A stretch of 64,000 bases of DNA from Parietichytrium sp. I65-24A (lineage: Eukaryota; Sar; Bigyra; Thraustochytrida; Thraustochytriidae): NCBI GenBank assembly GCA_012862575.1, contig BLSF01000047.1:187853-251852 (forward strand), read 5' to 3'. This document shows, piece by piece, positions 43,886 through 53,404 of this stretch (positions within the stretch are counted from its first letter, which is position 1; each line of letters opens with the position of its first letter). The position numbers and the translations under genes were made by a program. Under the pieces are notes generated by a model. That model did not search any database and was not told the origin of the DNA. It worked only from the letters and a program-made list of their open reading frames with translations.

Positions 43886-45343
43886 ATGGGCAAGATGGAA
43901 CCGGTGGTCGTGAAGCCGCTTAAAGCGGCGCTGAACACGACGTGGGAGGTGCCAGGATCCAAGTCCATCACGAATAGGGCGTTGCTGCTGGCGGCGCTGC
44001 GGAACGGGACGACCACTTTGAGAGGGGTGCTGCACTCGGACGACACCAGGCACATGCGGAATGCATTGATGGCAATGGGAATCGAAATCGAAGAGACTGG
44101 GTCCACATCACTCAAGGTTACTGGCGGAGTCGACAAGCTGAAGGTGCCGGAGAAAGAGCTCTTCATTGGCAATTCTGGAACAACGGTCCGGTTCCTGTGC
44201 GCCTTTTGCTGCCTGGTCCCTGGAGACGTCACGTTAGTGGGGGATGAGCACATGGCCAAACGACCCATCAAAGACCTCATCGATGCCCTCAAGCAGCTGA
44301 ACATTGAAGTCGACTGCCCGACTGGGTGCCCGCCACTGACAATCAAAGGAAATGGACTCCCTGGTGGAGAAATTTCTATGCCTGGCAACAAAAGCTCGCA
44401 GTACTTTTCGGCGTTGATGCTCAGTGGTGGATTTGCCGAGAATGATATCAAGATTGACATTCAAGGCACTCTTGTTAGCGTGCCTTATGTAAAGATGACC
44501 AAGACGATGGTGGAAGATTTTTTCCAAGCTCAGGTGGAATACAACGAAGAGAAAAACTTTATCTTGGTAAAGAAAATCGACGCTAGCGCAACCTCCGCCG
44601 ACTTTGAATACGTGATTGAGCCGGACGCTAGCTCGGCGAGTTATCCCTTTGCTCTGGCGGCTGCCACAGGTTCCACCATTCGTGTGCCAAACTTGACCGA
44701 CAAAAGCATGCAGGGCGACTACTTGTTTACTAATGTCCTCAAAGACATGGGATGCACGGTCGATATTGGCGCAGATTACACCACCGTTACGGGGCCAGTC
44801 GACGGTGCGAAGCTTTCTGGGATCGAGGTTGACATGCACCATATATCGGTAAGTAAAAGCTTCAACTCGCTCTAGCGACGAAAAATGAACCAAGAAGATG
44901 CGCTAACAAGGGTTCCCCTCTGGGTATTGCATCTGGAGCAGGATACCGTCATGTCGTTGGCAGCCATTGCCCCGCTTTGCGACGGACCAGTGACGATAAA
45001 AAACGTCGCCAATATTCGCATTAAGGAGACGGATCGATTGGCAGCGACAGTTGCGGAGCTAGAACGACTGGGGCAAAAGGTAGAGCACGGACCAGATTGG
45101 ATGAAGATAGAGCCAGTGCTGCCTATTACCCCCGCTGAAATCGAGTGTTACTCAGATCATCGCATGGCCATGAGCTTTGCAATTCTTGGCAAAGCCGTTG
45201 AGGGCGTCACCATCACAGACCCTGCCTGCACGGCGAAAACATACCCAACATTCTTCGACGACCTGGACGCTTTGGAGGCAGTGGACAGTACCGGAGTGCA
45301 TCAGGCTAAGAAGCAAAAAGTGGAACTAGAAGCTGATGAGTAG
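43886..45343 (+). CDS. Stand-alone EPSP synthase, two exons
   Basis: 454-residue 5-enolpyruvylshikimate-3-phosphate synthase, step six of the shikimate pathway (shikimate-3-phosphate + PEP). Exons are 43886-44848 and 44942-45343. The 93-bp intron has a GTAAGT donor and a GCAG acceptor in phase 0, joining HHIS|DTVMSL as the family requires. Key residues: GSKS with K26, R31, NSGTTVR at 96-102, SSQYFSALM, SDTVM, IKETDR at 348-353 and SDHRMAMS at 392-399. The N-terminus begins three residues before the conserved core, with no plastid transit peptide, so the enzyme is probably cytosolic. It is not part of a five-domain AROM protein: the frame ends in a short Lys/Glu tail, and no other shikimate gene flanks it. 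The GNSGTTVR loop differs from the plant/E. coli GNAGTAMR and looks more like other bacterial types. Confidence 0.96.
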
Positions 45344-45954
45344 GCTGTATTTTGCGAGATTGAAGGGCGCCGCAAGTTGCTCTTTAGGCCGCCATCTAGA
45401 AAGGTTTTTCACCGCCCTTATTTCCAACTGAGCAAAGCTGCAAGCATATGTCTCCTTGAACTTTCTGTTTTAAAATTCTCTGCCACTTTGTGTCTCCTCA
45501 TCCTCCAATACAAAGTTTACTGTTCACGGTAAGTACGGCACTTGGATGATGTACCCTCCCTCCATCAGCAATCTCCACTGAAACTTACCCAATGACGTGA
45601 AAAAAGGGTGTAATTTGAGCAATGCGCCAAGACACATTTGTGGAAGCCTGGCATTCATTTGACCTCTGAGGAACACATCGCGAAGGCTAGCTGGGGTAAA
45701 TTATGGTCGGAATGTTATGGAAAAACAGATTGCGACTATTTTAAGGTTAAAAAAGGTTGTTTCTCAAACATTTTAAAAGTGGGACTGCAAACGTGCACAC
45801 GTATCCCTTTTCAAAGCTTCAAATTAGGCAGAAGAGGCGTGATTTACGAGTACCCAACAGGTGAATCTGAGGGTCAGGAAGAACGGGACAATGGGAACAA
45901 TTGGTGAGGGATGATGTCCCAAGCACAGTGTTTCGCAACAGCCAAAGTGGCAGC
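45344..45954. other. Convergent intergenic region
   Basis: About 610 bp between the EPSP synthase and protease stops. A small plus-strand frame (45638-45907) has no ATG near its start and no recognisable content. Confidence 0.55.
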
Positions 45955-47142
45955 TTAAAGATTTCTGTGGATGCCGAGAGTGTCTGTCTTTTCCGTGGCT
46001 GCTTGTTGATTGTTGCCTTTTCGCAGAAATATGTAGACACCTGCAACACCAAGCAGGATTCCAAACACTCCCACGGCGATCATGCCAATAAGCACAATTG
46101 ACGTTTCTCCGAAGGCATTTTGGTTAATGAACGAGCTGTAATAGGCAACCTCCGCATAGACACCAGGGAATGAAGCGATACCGCAACCTTGCGCACTTCC
46201 AAAAGATACGACTCCGACAAGCACGGGTTTTCCATCCGACAAGTAAAACAGGGGGCCACCACTGTCTCCCGAGCAGGAATCTTTTCCACCGGCAGCCACC
46301 CCTGCACATACGTGCTGGCTGCTGTAGTAGTTGCCCCCCCACATGGTACTGCACTTAGAATCGCTGTACGCTTCAAGGGTTACTTGTCGAAGCGTGTTCG
46401 GGGACATGAGGTGCTCTGTAGTTCCTTCGAATTCGTCTTTGTAACAGTTTGGAAGCAAAGTTGTTGAGTCGACCGTGCAGTAGCCCGTGCAGCTTGACGG
46501 GCAGCCAGTCACGCTTGAAGAAGCAACACAATAGGTCTCGTCGCAAGATGCAAAACCGTTCAAGCAAACAGTCGAGTAGCTGCAAGAGATTTGGCAGTTG
46601 CTGCACGAGTACTTATCAATGGGGCTTGGGGGAAGAATTCCCATTTCACTTGCTTTCGCCAAACCCCAACCAGCCACAATGAGTTCCTTGCCATCAGGGT
46701 ATTCACTATCGCTCTGTGCGAGGGTTGGAAATGAAGTTACTCCTGTGACTGCTGAAGAGAGCGTGACAATGGCAATGTCATTGAGAATATACTCCGAGTC
46801 ATAAGCGCCGTGAATCACGGAATTTAAAACACCGTAATAGTTGTTCTTGCTAGGGGTGTAGCTCCAAGTGTTCGTCCCCACAATCACTTTAATGTACGAG
46901 CCGTATTGTTGAACAACCTCTGCACAGTGAGCCGCGGTCAGCACATGCGTTGCGTCCAGCAGCGCGCCTCCGCAAAAATGCGACGAGTATGGTCTGCCCA
47001 AGCTGTTGTCATCGATAACCAGCTGCAGACTCACCAGCCACGGGTACGAGTTATCCGACACCTCCGTCCCGCCGAAGATCCTGCTACTGCGGCCCATCGT
47101 GTGCACCAGCTTGGCCAGCGCGTCCGTAGCATTTCCCGACAT
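45955..47142 (-). CDS. Trypsin-like serine protease with C-terminal membrane anchor
   Basis: 395-residue S1-family protease. Activation would occur at R21|IFGG. The triad is H72 (LTAAHC), D122 (NDIAIV) and S294 (GDSGGP). D288, six residues before the serine, predicts cleavage after Arg/Lys. Residues 178-233 form a Cys-rich insertion (about 11 Cys) in the middle of the protease domain, not part of the usual fold. A single membrane segment at about 348-372 is followed by RK and a short polar tail, so the protease would face outside or the lumen. Yet the first 20 residues show no signal peptide. The frame stays open a little upstream through a TTG, and a CAG acceptor-like site occurs there, so an upstream exon with the signal peptide may be missing. 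Membrane-tethered trypsins usually carry the anchor N-terminally or by GPI. Confidence 0.9.
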   Translation of the reverse strand: MSGNATDALAKLVHTMGRSSRIFGGTEVSDNSYPWLVSLQLVIDDNSLGRPYSSHFCGGALLDATHVLTAAHCAEVVQQYGSYIKVIVGTNTWSYTPSKNNYYGVLNSVIHGAYDSEYILNDIAIVTLSSAVTGVTSFPTLAQSDSEYPDGKELIVAGWGLAKASEMGILPPSPIDKYSCSNCQISCSYSTVCLNGFASCDETYCVASSSVTGCPSSCTGYCTVDSTTLLPNCYKDEFEGTTEHLMSPNTLRQVTLEAYSDSKCSTMWGGNYYSSQHVCAGVAAGGKDSCSGDSGGPLFYLSDGKPVLVGVVSFGSAQGCGIASFPGVYAEVAYYSSFINQNAFGETSIVLIGMIAVGVFGILLGVAGVYIFLRKGNNQQAATEKTDTLGIHRNL

Positions 47143-47386
47143 TTTCCCAATCCGCCTGCCCGCGACCAAGACAACGACGACCCCGAACTACCTTTTGAGA
47201 TCAACTCAACCAACCCTCCACAAAACAAGCACACACAAACGCGACCTTCAACAATCAAACAATCTAACAATTCACGAGTCCTCTGCTTATCTCCCCACCC
47301 ACCCACGCGAGACACACGCAGACACTGTGTTCACGTTCTGTCGACACTGTGTTCACGTTCTGTCTTCTCTGCCTCCGCGTACGGTG

Positions 47387-47397
47387 GTACTCAGTAC
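47387..47397. repeat. Palindromic motif GTACTSAGTAC, copy 4
   Basis: GTACTCAGTAC, extended to GGTACTCAGTACC, about 245 bp upstream of the protease ATG and followed by CAGTACAGTACTC. Confidence 0.7.
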
Positions 47398-48838
47398 CAG
47401 TACAGTACTCTGCCAACTTTCGATACTGACTCTTGAGAACCAATACCGCCGCCTCCTACTCCCTGCCACCCGAAACCTTAAGGCGCACACACTTCCAGCG
47501 CTGTGGCACCCCGCTAATGTGCGCTACACTTGCCTAGCATCCGCTATTCCCTGCCGCTAATGGTGTGGTACAGCTCCGTGGGAGCGATTGAGAATAGGGA
47601 TTATGGTATGTCTCGGTTAGGCCGCGCGCTTGGCTTTGGCGAGTTTGGCTCTGGCTTTGTGGAGAATTTGCGGTACGGTCATTTAACCTGAGTCATAGGA
47701 CCGGCTGTGCATGCGCGTACTCTTAGCGGTGGGCTTAGCCGAGCAATGTGTAGGCGGGGGTGTAGTTCTATCATTGTTGGTAGGTGTTGCTTAATAAGGA
47801 CACAAAAGCAAAGTAAGGGTTGTAAACTAAAACTGTGTTCACTTAATCATAAGAATTTATCTCGACACGACACAATCATGTTCGCCGATGCGATGAAACA
47901 CGAAATGAGACGAAATGACGGAAGGATACAAACGAAAGAGTGGGTAGAGTGGGTGCAACGTGTGATCATCACATGTCATGATTGTTGTGGCTCTGTTAAA
48001 CCGGGTTCTTGAATGGCGGGCGTTTTGAGCTGCGTCCATTCCTTCTCGACGCGGTGTCTTTGCAGACTCTGCAGTTGCTCGTTACGGTACTAGCAGTACT
48101 CACCGAGGACGAATATGTGAAGAGATGGAACTGCATTCACTGCATTCACGATGTCGATTTTGGCAGTGCATCTGTTATTGTTAGACCGTGCCACAGTGCC
48201 GAAGACAATAATCAGCTAGCACAAAGCCAATGTTGCGGCTGTGATGAACGGAACTGTAATCTGCAGCACAGCTGCAAACAAACCTCTGCAAAGCGTGCTC
48301 CATGCTTTAGCGCCTTTGTGAGAGACGAACCAAGACGATATATTATGATGGAATAGGGCGTAGCTGGCGAATCTTGGGTTCCGGAAGCTTTATCAGTTGC
48401 TGATGAGGTTTCTGAGGTAGCAGCTTCTACAAATTTTCATCGGAAAGTTTGGAAAGAAGAAATCTTGGCAAATACACCAGGATAACCAGAAGCGTCACAA
48501 TCGGGAATGTTGAAGGAAGTAACTTGACCAACTTGACAACTTTAAGATTGAAAGTCAAAGTTCTTAGGTCGCGTTCATGAATGATCGCGAATGGTCAAAA
48601 TACGTGAATGGTTCGTCGAGAAACCGAGTGTGAGAAAGAATGCGAAAGAGCAGATGCTTGCAAAGTGGAGCTCGAATGTTTGATTGTGTGAAAGACCTGG
48701 GCTTCCGACATAGACGTTTATTACATTTTCATCTCGACTTGCTTCTCGACTTGCTTCGCGACTCTTCGTTCGTTTCCTGCGCTACTTGGAGCCGAAGGGG
48801 ACGGCACTTGAGAAATTGTGGAGCACAATCCCATTCAT

Positions 48839-48870
48839 CAGAATCAGAATTCAGAACTCAGAATTCAGAA
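48839..48870. repeat. CAGAATT repeat (complement of TGAATTC)
   Basis: Imperfect heptamers of CAGAATT/CAGAACT, the reverse orientation of the arrays at 5397 and 51832. Confidence 0.85.
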
Positions 48871-49054
48871 AACCTCGTGCTTCGAGCTTCGTCGGCCATC
48901 TACATCAATCCGAAAGTTGCGAACGCCATTCGCTATGGAATACAACAAACTGCATCGACTTTCAAAACGGTAAACCGCATCGACTTTCGATCGTGTGCTG
49001 TCAAACTAGGCACTGTCTTTTGTGTATAATTCTGAGAATTTGATGTTTCTCCTT

Positions 49055-49140
49055 TCTTGATCTTAATCTTGATCTTGATCTTGATCTTGATCTTGATCTT
49101 GATCTTGATCAATCTGATTGAATCAATCAATCAATCAATC
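49055..49140. repeat. (TTGATC)n hexamer array followed by (AATC)n
   Basis: Nine or so TTGATC units, one changed to TTAATC, to about 49110. Then CAATCTGATTG and about six AATC units to 49140. Confidence 0.95.
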
Positions 49141-49686
49141 TTTTTTAAAATCTACTGACAGCGAAGTCAAAAGTGGACTGCCACTGCGAGTCATTTTTCC
49201 ATCTGCTCTCTTCTCTCACTGAGCTTACCATTTGATGGAGTCGACGAGCAACCTCGCGATACCGTGCTTACCCCGAAGTTTCAATACTCGCCATACTACC
49301 ATCGCGTAATCCACCTAGCACAGCAATTCCTTTTTTCGTGCTCTGTCAAAGCCAACTTTAGGTATTACTATAAACATGCACATCTCCAAATTACCGCTCT
49401 GCGATGCAGTTGTCCCAAAGCCTGTGTAGTCGCACCTTACTGGAAGACGTAGGAGTGCTGGCTCGTCCCCGCAGTGTCCTCGGCGATTGGGACGACGCGG
49501 ACACTCGTTGGCGAAGAAACAAGCTTTGCATTGTGAGAAAGAAGAAAGTGCAAACTTTTCGCAACGGAGAGAGAGACACACTGAGTGACGCTCAACTGAG
49601 TCGGAGTTTGGTCTGAGAAGGGAGTTTAGGTGAAAGCCGGAAAGTGAAAGTGAAAGTGATAGCGGAAGAGAGAGCACGAGTCTAAA

Positions 49687-51438
49687 ATGTCGACGTCAAA
49701 GTCGTCGAAAGATGAAAAGTGGGCGAATGATGGCGACTCGTCGAATGGGTCGGAGTCGTTGTGCGCTTCCTTTGCGGATAGTCGCAGGAAACTGCTGATC
49801 GTATTGTTAGTGGGGCTTGGAGTCATTTTGTTCACGTTTGACATGCGGTTGGCATCCGTGGACTTCGATGTGGATACTGCCGTCAGCGAAGAGGTTCCCG
49901 TGCACGAACCCGAGGATGACACTTTAACGGGCGAAGCGTTGTTTCAGGAGTTTGACAATAGCCAGGACACGGAAGCCGACGACAGCGAAGCTATCGAGGC
50001 TGGCGATGGCGATTCACACCCATTTCTTAAAGAGCTGAGGGCTTTCGGCAGCGCCCCAGGCCTGCCGCGATCGTCGTCCGTGGAGTACAATAAGTTGGAG
50101 GACGGGGAGAAGTACTTTATGTACACCCCTTCCGGAGGGTTTAACAACCAGCTCATATGCTTTTTGACGGGCTTGCGTCTGGCTCGCGAATTCAATCGGT
50201 CTCTCATTGTGCCTCAGAACGGCAAACATCACAACTTTTATTGGCGCTACTTTATGCTCCAGCAAGAAGATGTCGTGCCGATGGACCAGTCTTTGGATCT
50301 AGACTATATTGCGAAACACTCGGGGGTCAACCTGGTGCCTCTGAATGTCACCATGAAAACGTTTGTGACAGACGTCTTGAACGCCAAATTAACGCAGCCA
50401 AATCGGCTCACCATCCGCGTGGAATCTCCTCTAATTGATCTTGTGCACCTCAATGACAAAGGTTTCACAAAGGTAAGTTTCGCTGTGTTAGTCAACCGGT
50501 CACTTTCTACGTCAACTAATGTCCGATGATGAACTGCAGGGAACCGGAGTGTACCACAGGGAGGTCTACAGACGCGCCTCTCGATCCACTGGCAAGATCG
50601 TCTGGATTCACGGGAAGTTTTATACGCATCGCTGGACTTCCCATGAGCTTCAGAAAATTGTGCGCTTTGCTCCTTTTCTCCGCTCTTTTTCCAGGGTTAT
50701 TGCCCAAGAAATGTTTGGATACCACTTTAATGCGATTCATGTCCGCACAGGAGACAAATTGAAAAAATATGGGGCCGAAAAGTAAGTTTCTTGTTAGTGA
50801 ACGAGTGCACATGCAGTAACTCCGCACCTGACGCCTCTTTTTTGTTTTGTTGAACTCTTAGGAGCGGAACCAACTCGTTTTTCAAACGAGCTATTGAATT
50901 AGGATTCAACAAGACACAGCCTGTCTATCTAGCCACTGACGGAGACCCAAAAAATCCTTATTTCAAAGCCATCTATGAGCATTTTGACAAGGTCGTCGCG
51001 CAAAAGGACCTGGCCCACAATCACGTGGTTCGTCAGTGGATCGAACGGTACAAGGAAGGTACACCTGATACTCACATTCGATTTGACCTCTTTGGTCTGG
51101 TGGAACAAATGGTGTGCACTAGGTCAAATTTGTTTATTGGGAGTTTGCATTCAACTTTCTCGAAGACCATCTCACGGTCACGCCGATACATCGAAAACTC
51201 GCTACCGGATCTGTGGGAGCAAATCAACGATGAAACTAAAGGAATTCCTCATCGCGCCAGCATGCTGGTGGCGTTTTCTGGCCGAACAAAGTATGTCAAC
51301 TTGAACGAGTTGTCTACTCTGTTGAAATCCAGGACAGATAAGGAGACTTCTTCTGACCTTGTAGCTGAAGACTCTGACGAAGAGGATGCCGCCGCTGAAG
51401 ATCCCGCGGAATTGAACGATGAAGCTCGAGACGATTAG
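49687..51438 (+). CDS. O-fucosyltransferase-like type II membrane glycosyltransferase, three exons
   Basis: 534-residue protein from exons 49687-50472, 50540-50781 and 50862-51438. Introns are 67 and 80 bp; both donors are GTAAGT, acceptors are GCAG and TTAG, phases 0 and 2. A short polar cytoplasmic N-terminus, one membrane helix at 36-51 and a long acidic stem mark a Golgi type II topology. The catalytic part has SGGFNNQ at 149-155, the nucleotide-sugar loop seen in GDP-fucose O-fucosyltransferases, HVRTGDK at 329-335 (the HxR-type motif), and FIGSLHSTFSKTI near the C-terminus (the family's STFS region). The tail is very acidic. The family (O-FucT/PF10250-like) fits all three motifs in order and spacing. 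Donor, acceptor and linkage cannot be assigned, and alpha-1,6-fucosyltransferases share these motifs. Confidence 0.82.
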
Positions 51439-51556
51439 CCTGAAGATCCTGAGCAGAACAGCTAAACCCCTGAAACAACTGACCTGCGAGCGCGCGCTCA
51501 CTTCCCTGCTTCGTCATACTGTGTCTATGTTCACCCCTTTTTTTCTCCATATATCG

Positions 51557-51562
51557 AATAAA
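51557..51562 (+). promoter_or_regulatory. Candidate polyadenylation signal AATAAA
   Basis: Exact AATAAA 119 bp after the glycosyltransferase stop, in A/T-rich DNA. Suggestive only, since this organism's signal is unknown. Confidence 0.35.
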
Positions 51563-51831
51563 ATGAAAGCTAAAGAAAATTAAAAACAACTCCCCACGTT
51601 TTCGGTTTTCCGTCGGCAGGAAGCACTTTCTCCGCACGCGACTGGATCCGCCCAACCGTCCACTCAACATCAACCGCAAAAAGTAGGTGTCAAAACCCGC
51701 AACTCGATTACTTTTAACGCATGAGAGCGCCTCCCTCGACCTCTCAACTTGGCCACCATCGCCATCGCCACCGTCGAGTCGTCAATCAGTGCGCTTATCA
51801 TAGCTTTTCCATCGGACAAAGACTGCTGACA

Positions 51832-51892
51832 GCTGAATTCTGAATTCTGAATTCTGAATTCTGAATTCTGAATTCTGAATCTGAATTCTGAG
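51832..51892. repeat. 7-bp TGAATTC tandem array
   Basis: About eight TGAATTC units, one missing a base. The cleanest member of the heptamer group. Confidence 0.95.
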
Positions 51893-52084
51893 TGTGTATG
51901 TGTATACATACTCTCAGTAAACCCCACCATCGCGATCATACGATCACTAACATGTAAGTTATCATCACGATGGTCGATGTCAGTCCGCTCGTCGCTTACA
52001 TGTTAATGCAAAGTTTATCTTTCATCTCCTTCTCTTCCACGTTCACTGCGCACACGACAGCGGAGGATACATAGAAAGGCAGAG

Positions 52085-52141
52085 CGACACAGAGAGACAC
52101 AGAGAGACACAGAGAGACACAGAGAGACACAGAGAGACACC
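52085..52141. repeat. 10-bp GACACAGAGA tandem repeat
   Basis: Six nearly identical decamers, ending 28 bp before the isomerase ATG. Purine-rich on the coding strand and probably within the leader. Confidence 0.95.
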
Positions 52142-52168
52142 GAGAGAGAGCAGAAGACAGGGGCGAGG

Positions 52169-53062
52169 ATGGGAACGTCTGAGAAGAAGAATGTGGTGCT
52201 GCTGTACCGGGACGACGGGTCCACGCAGGAGTATGAGCTGAAGGAGATGACTTTCGAGCTGAAGGAGAACGGCGTGGCGCTGGTGGAGTTCGCGACGCCG
52301 AAGAATTTGAACGGGCTGTCGCCTAACAAACGCATGGAAATGTTTTGCATCCTGGAGCACGTGCGCAGGGACTCCAAAGTGAAGGCGGTGGTGTGGACAG
52401 GGCAGGGAAGGGCGTTCTCCAGCGGAGCGTTGCTGAAGGGGAGCCAAGAGATTCTGGTGCCGAAAGATGTGGTGGCGGAGTACGCGAGGAGAGATCTCGC
52501 GCCAAACTTGCACAGCGACACTGCGTTTGTCAGGGAGACCAAAGCGTTCTGGGACACGCACAAACCGCTCATCGCGGCTGTGAACGGACTCGCTGTGGGA
52601 GGCGGCGCGAATATTGCGCTGTGCAACTATTTTGATCTGGTGTACTGCAGCACGGAGGCGAGATTCAAGTGGCCGTTCGTCGAGATCGGCTTCACTCCCG
52701 AGCTGGGTAGCTCTCTGGTTTTGCCATACATGGCAGGGCTGATTCGCGCAAAAGAGATGATCTTCACCGCAGACTGGTTCTCGGCTCAGCAAGCCAAGGA
52801 GTACGGCTTGGTGAACGACGTTGTCGCGCCAGATCAGCTCCTCGCACGCGCGATGGAGATGGCCAATAAGATTGCCGACAAACCAGCTGGGCAAATCACT
52901 CTCTCGAAGCGTCTACTGAACGCAAACCTGAGGAGCCAGTTGGATGCCGCGCTCCGTTTGGAGAACGAGACTTTGTATACCTCCTTGAACGAATTTGGAG
53001 GCAAGAATGCCTTTGCCAACAAACGAAAAGCTCAGGCGGACAAGAGCAAGAGCAAGCTCTGA
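52169..53062 (+). CDS. Peroxisomal enoyl-CoA isomerase/hydratase-family protein (ECI2-like)
   Basis: 297-residue crotonase-fold enzyme ending in SKL, a textbook PTS1 peroxisomal signal. The oxyanion-hole regions are GRAFSSGALLKG and NGLAVGGGANIAL. The first catalytic Glu of true hydratases (GGGCE) is replaced by Asn, while the FTPELGSS stretch keeps the single Glu used by delta3,delta2-enoyl-CoA isomerases of the ECI2/PECI type (SPEGxSS). I therefore favour isomerase, which moves double bonds during beta-oxidation of unsaturated fatty acids. The N-terminal 25 residues are extra and polar, not a mitochondrial leader. The C-terminus is Lys-rich before SKL. Intronless, with the usual family length plus a short extension. 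Other crotonase activities cannot be excluded. Confidence 0.88.
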   Translation: MGTSEKKNVVLLYRDDGSTQEYELKEMTFELKENGVALVEFATPKNLNGLSPNKRMEMFCILEHVRRDSKVKAVVWTGQGRAFSSGALLKGSQEILVPKDVVAEYARRDLAPNLHSDTAFVRETKAFWDTHKPLIAAVNGLAVGGGANIALCNYFDLVYCSTEARFKWPFVEIGFTPELGSSLVLPYMAGLIRAKEMIFTADWFSAQQAKEYGLVNDVVAPDQLLARAMEMANKIADKPAGQITLSKRLLNANLRSQLDAALRLENETLYTSLNEFGGKNAFANKRKAQADKSKSKL

Positions 53063-53404
53063 ATTAGGCAAAGCTCCTCACTTTTTGTTTTTTCTTATTT
53101 ATAAATTAGCAAACTTTAAAGAATTATCCCGTTCATTTTCGAGTCAACTATTCTTCGTATGAGGCTCGTTGATATCCGATGTCTGAGATCTTCTACGTGC
53201 CTCAATTTCGACAGAGTCATGCTCTCTGAATGTGAACAAAATCAAACCTCCGGAGGGCACACGATGTTGATTGACAGCTTGAGATTGAACTTTTTTATCA
53301 ATTGAGAAGGAAATAAATAGAGTTCTAGGAGAGAGAGTGCAGTGCGGAGCGGAGCGGGGCCGGCCAGCTTGGCCCAATCCGCACCGAATAGGCGACGGAC
53401 GCTT
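53063..53404. other. Convergent intergenic region
   Basis: About 340 bp between the isomerase and deaminase stops. A/T-rich, with an AATAAA at 53312-53317 on the plus strand. Nothing else seen. Confidence 0.55.

Larger units (their letters stand above)
47143..49686. other. 2.5-kb divergent intergenic region
   Basis: Between the protease and O-fucosyltransferase-like genes. It contains the GTACTSAGTAC palindrome near the protease, a TTGATC hexamer array and an AGAATTC repeat. Small frames lack ATG starts or recognisable features. Confidence 0.55.
51439..52168. other. Intergenic region with TGAATTC and GACACAGAGA repeats
   Basis: 730 bp between two plus-strand genes: 3' UTR of the glycosyltransferase, then the repeats listed separately just ahead of the isomerase gene. 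Confidence 0.55.

Noticed and set aside
48009-48356. 115-codon plus-strand frame with several Cys/His
   Set aside because: Begins at TTG without a suitable ATG, and the Cys spacing fits no zinc-binding pattern I know.
49055-49140. TTGATC/AATC array considered as telomeric repeat
   Set aside because: Internal, flanked by normal genes on both sides, short, and not a known telomere motif.
51832-52141. Tandem repeats considered as a CRISPR array
   Set aside because: Units of 7 and 10 bp are directly adjacent with no unique spacers, and the genome is eukaryotic.
52043-52894. 283-codon minus-strand frame over the isomerase gene
   Set aside because: Shadow of the isomerase; its end is translated GACACAGAGA repeat.
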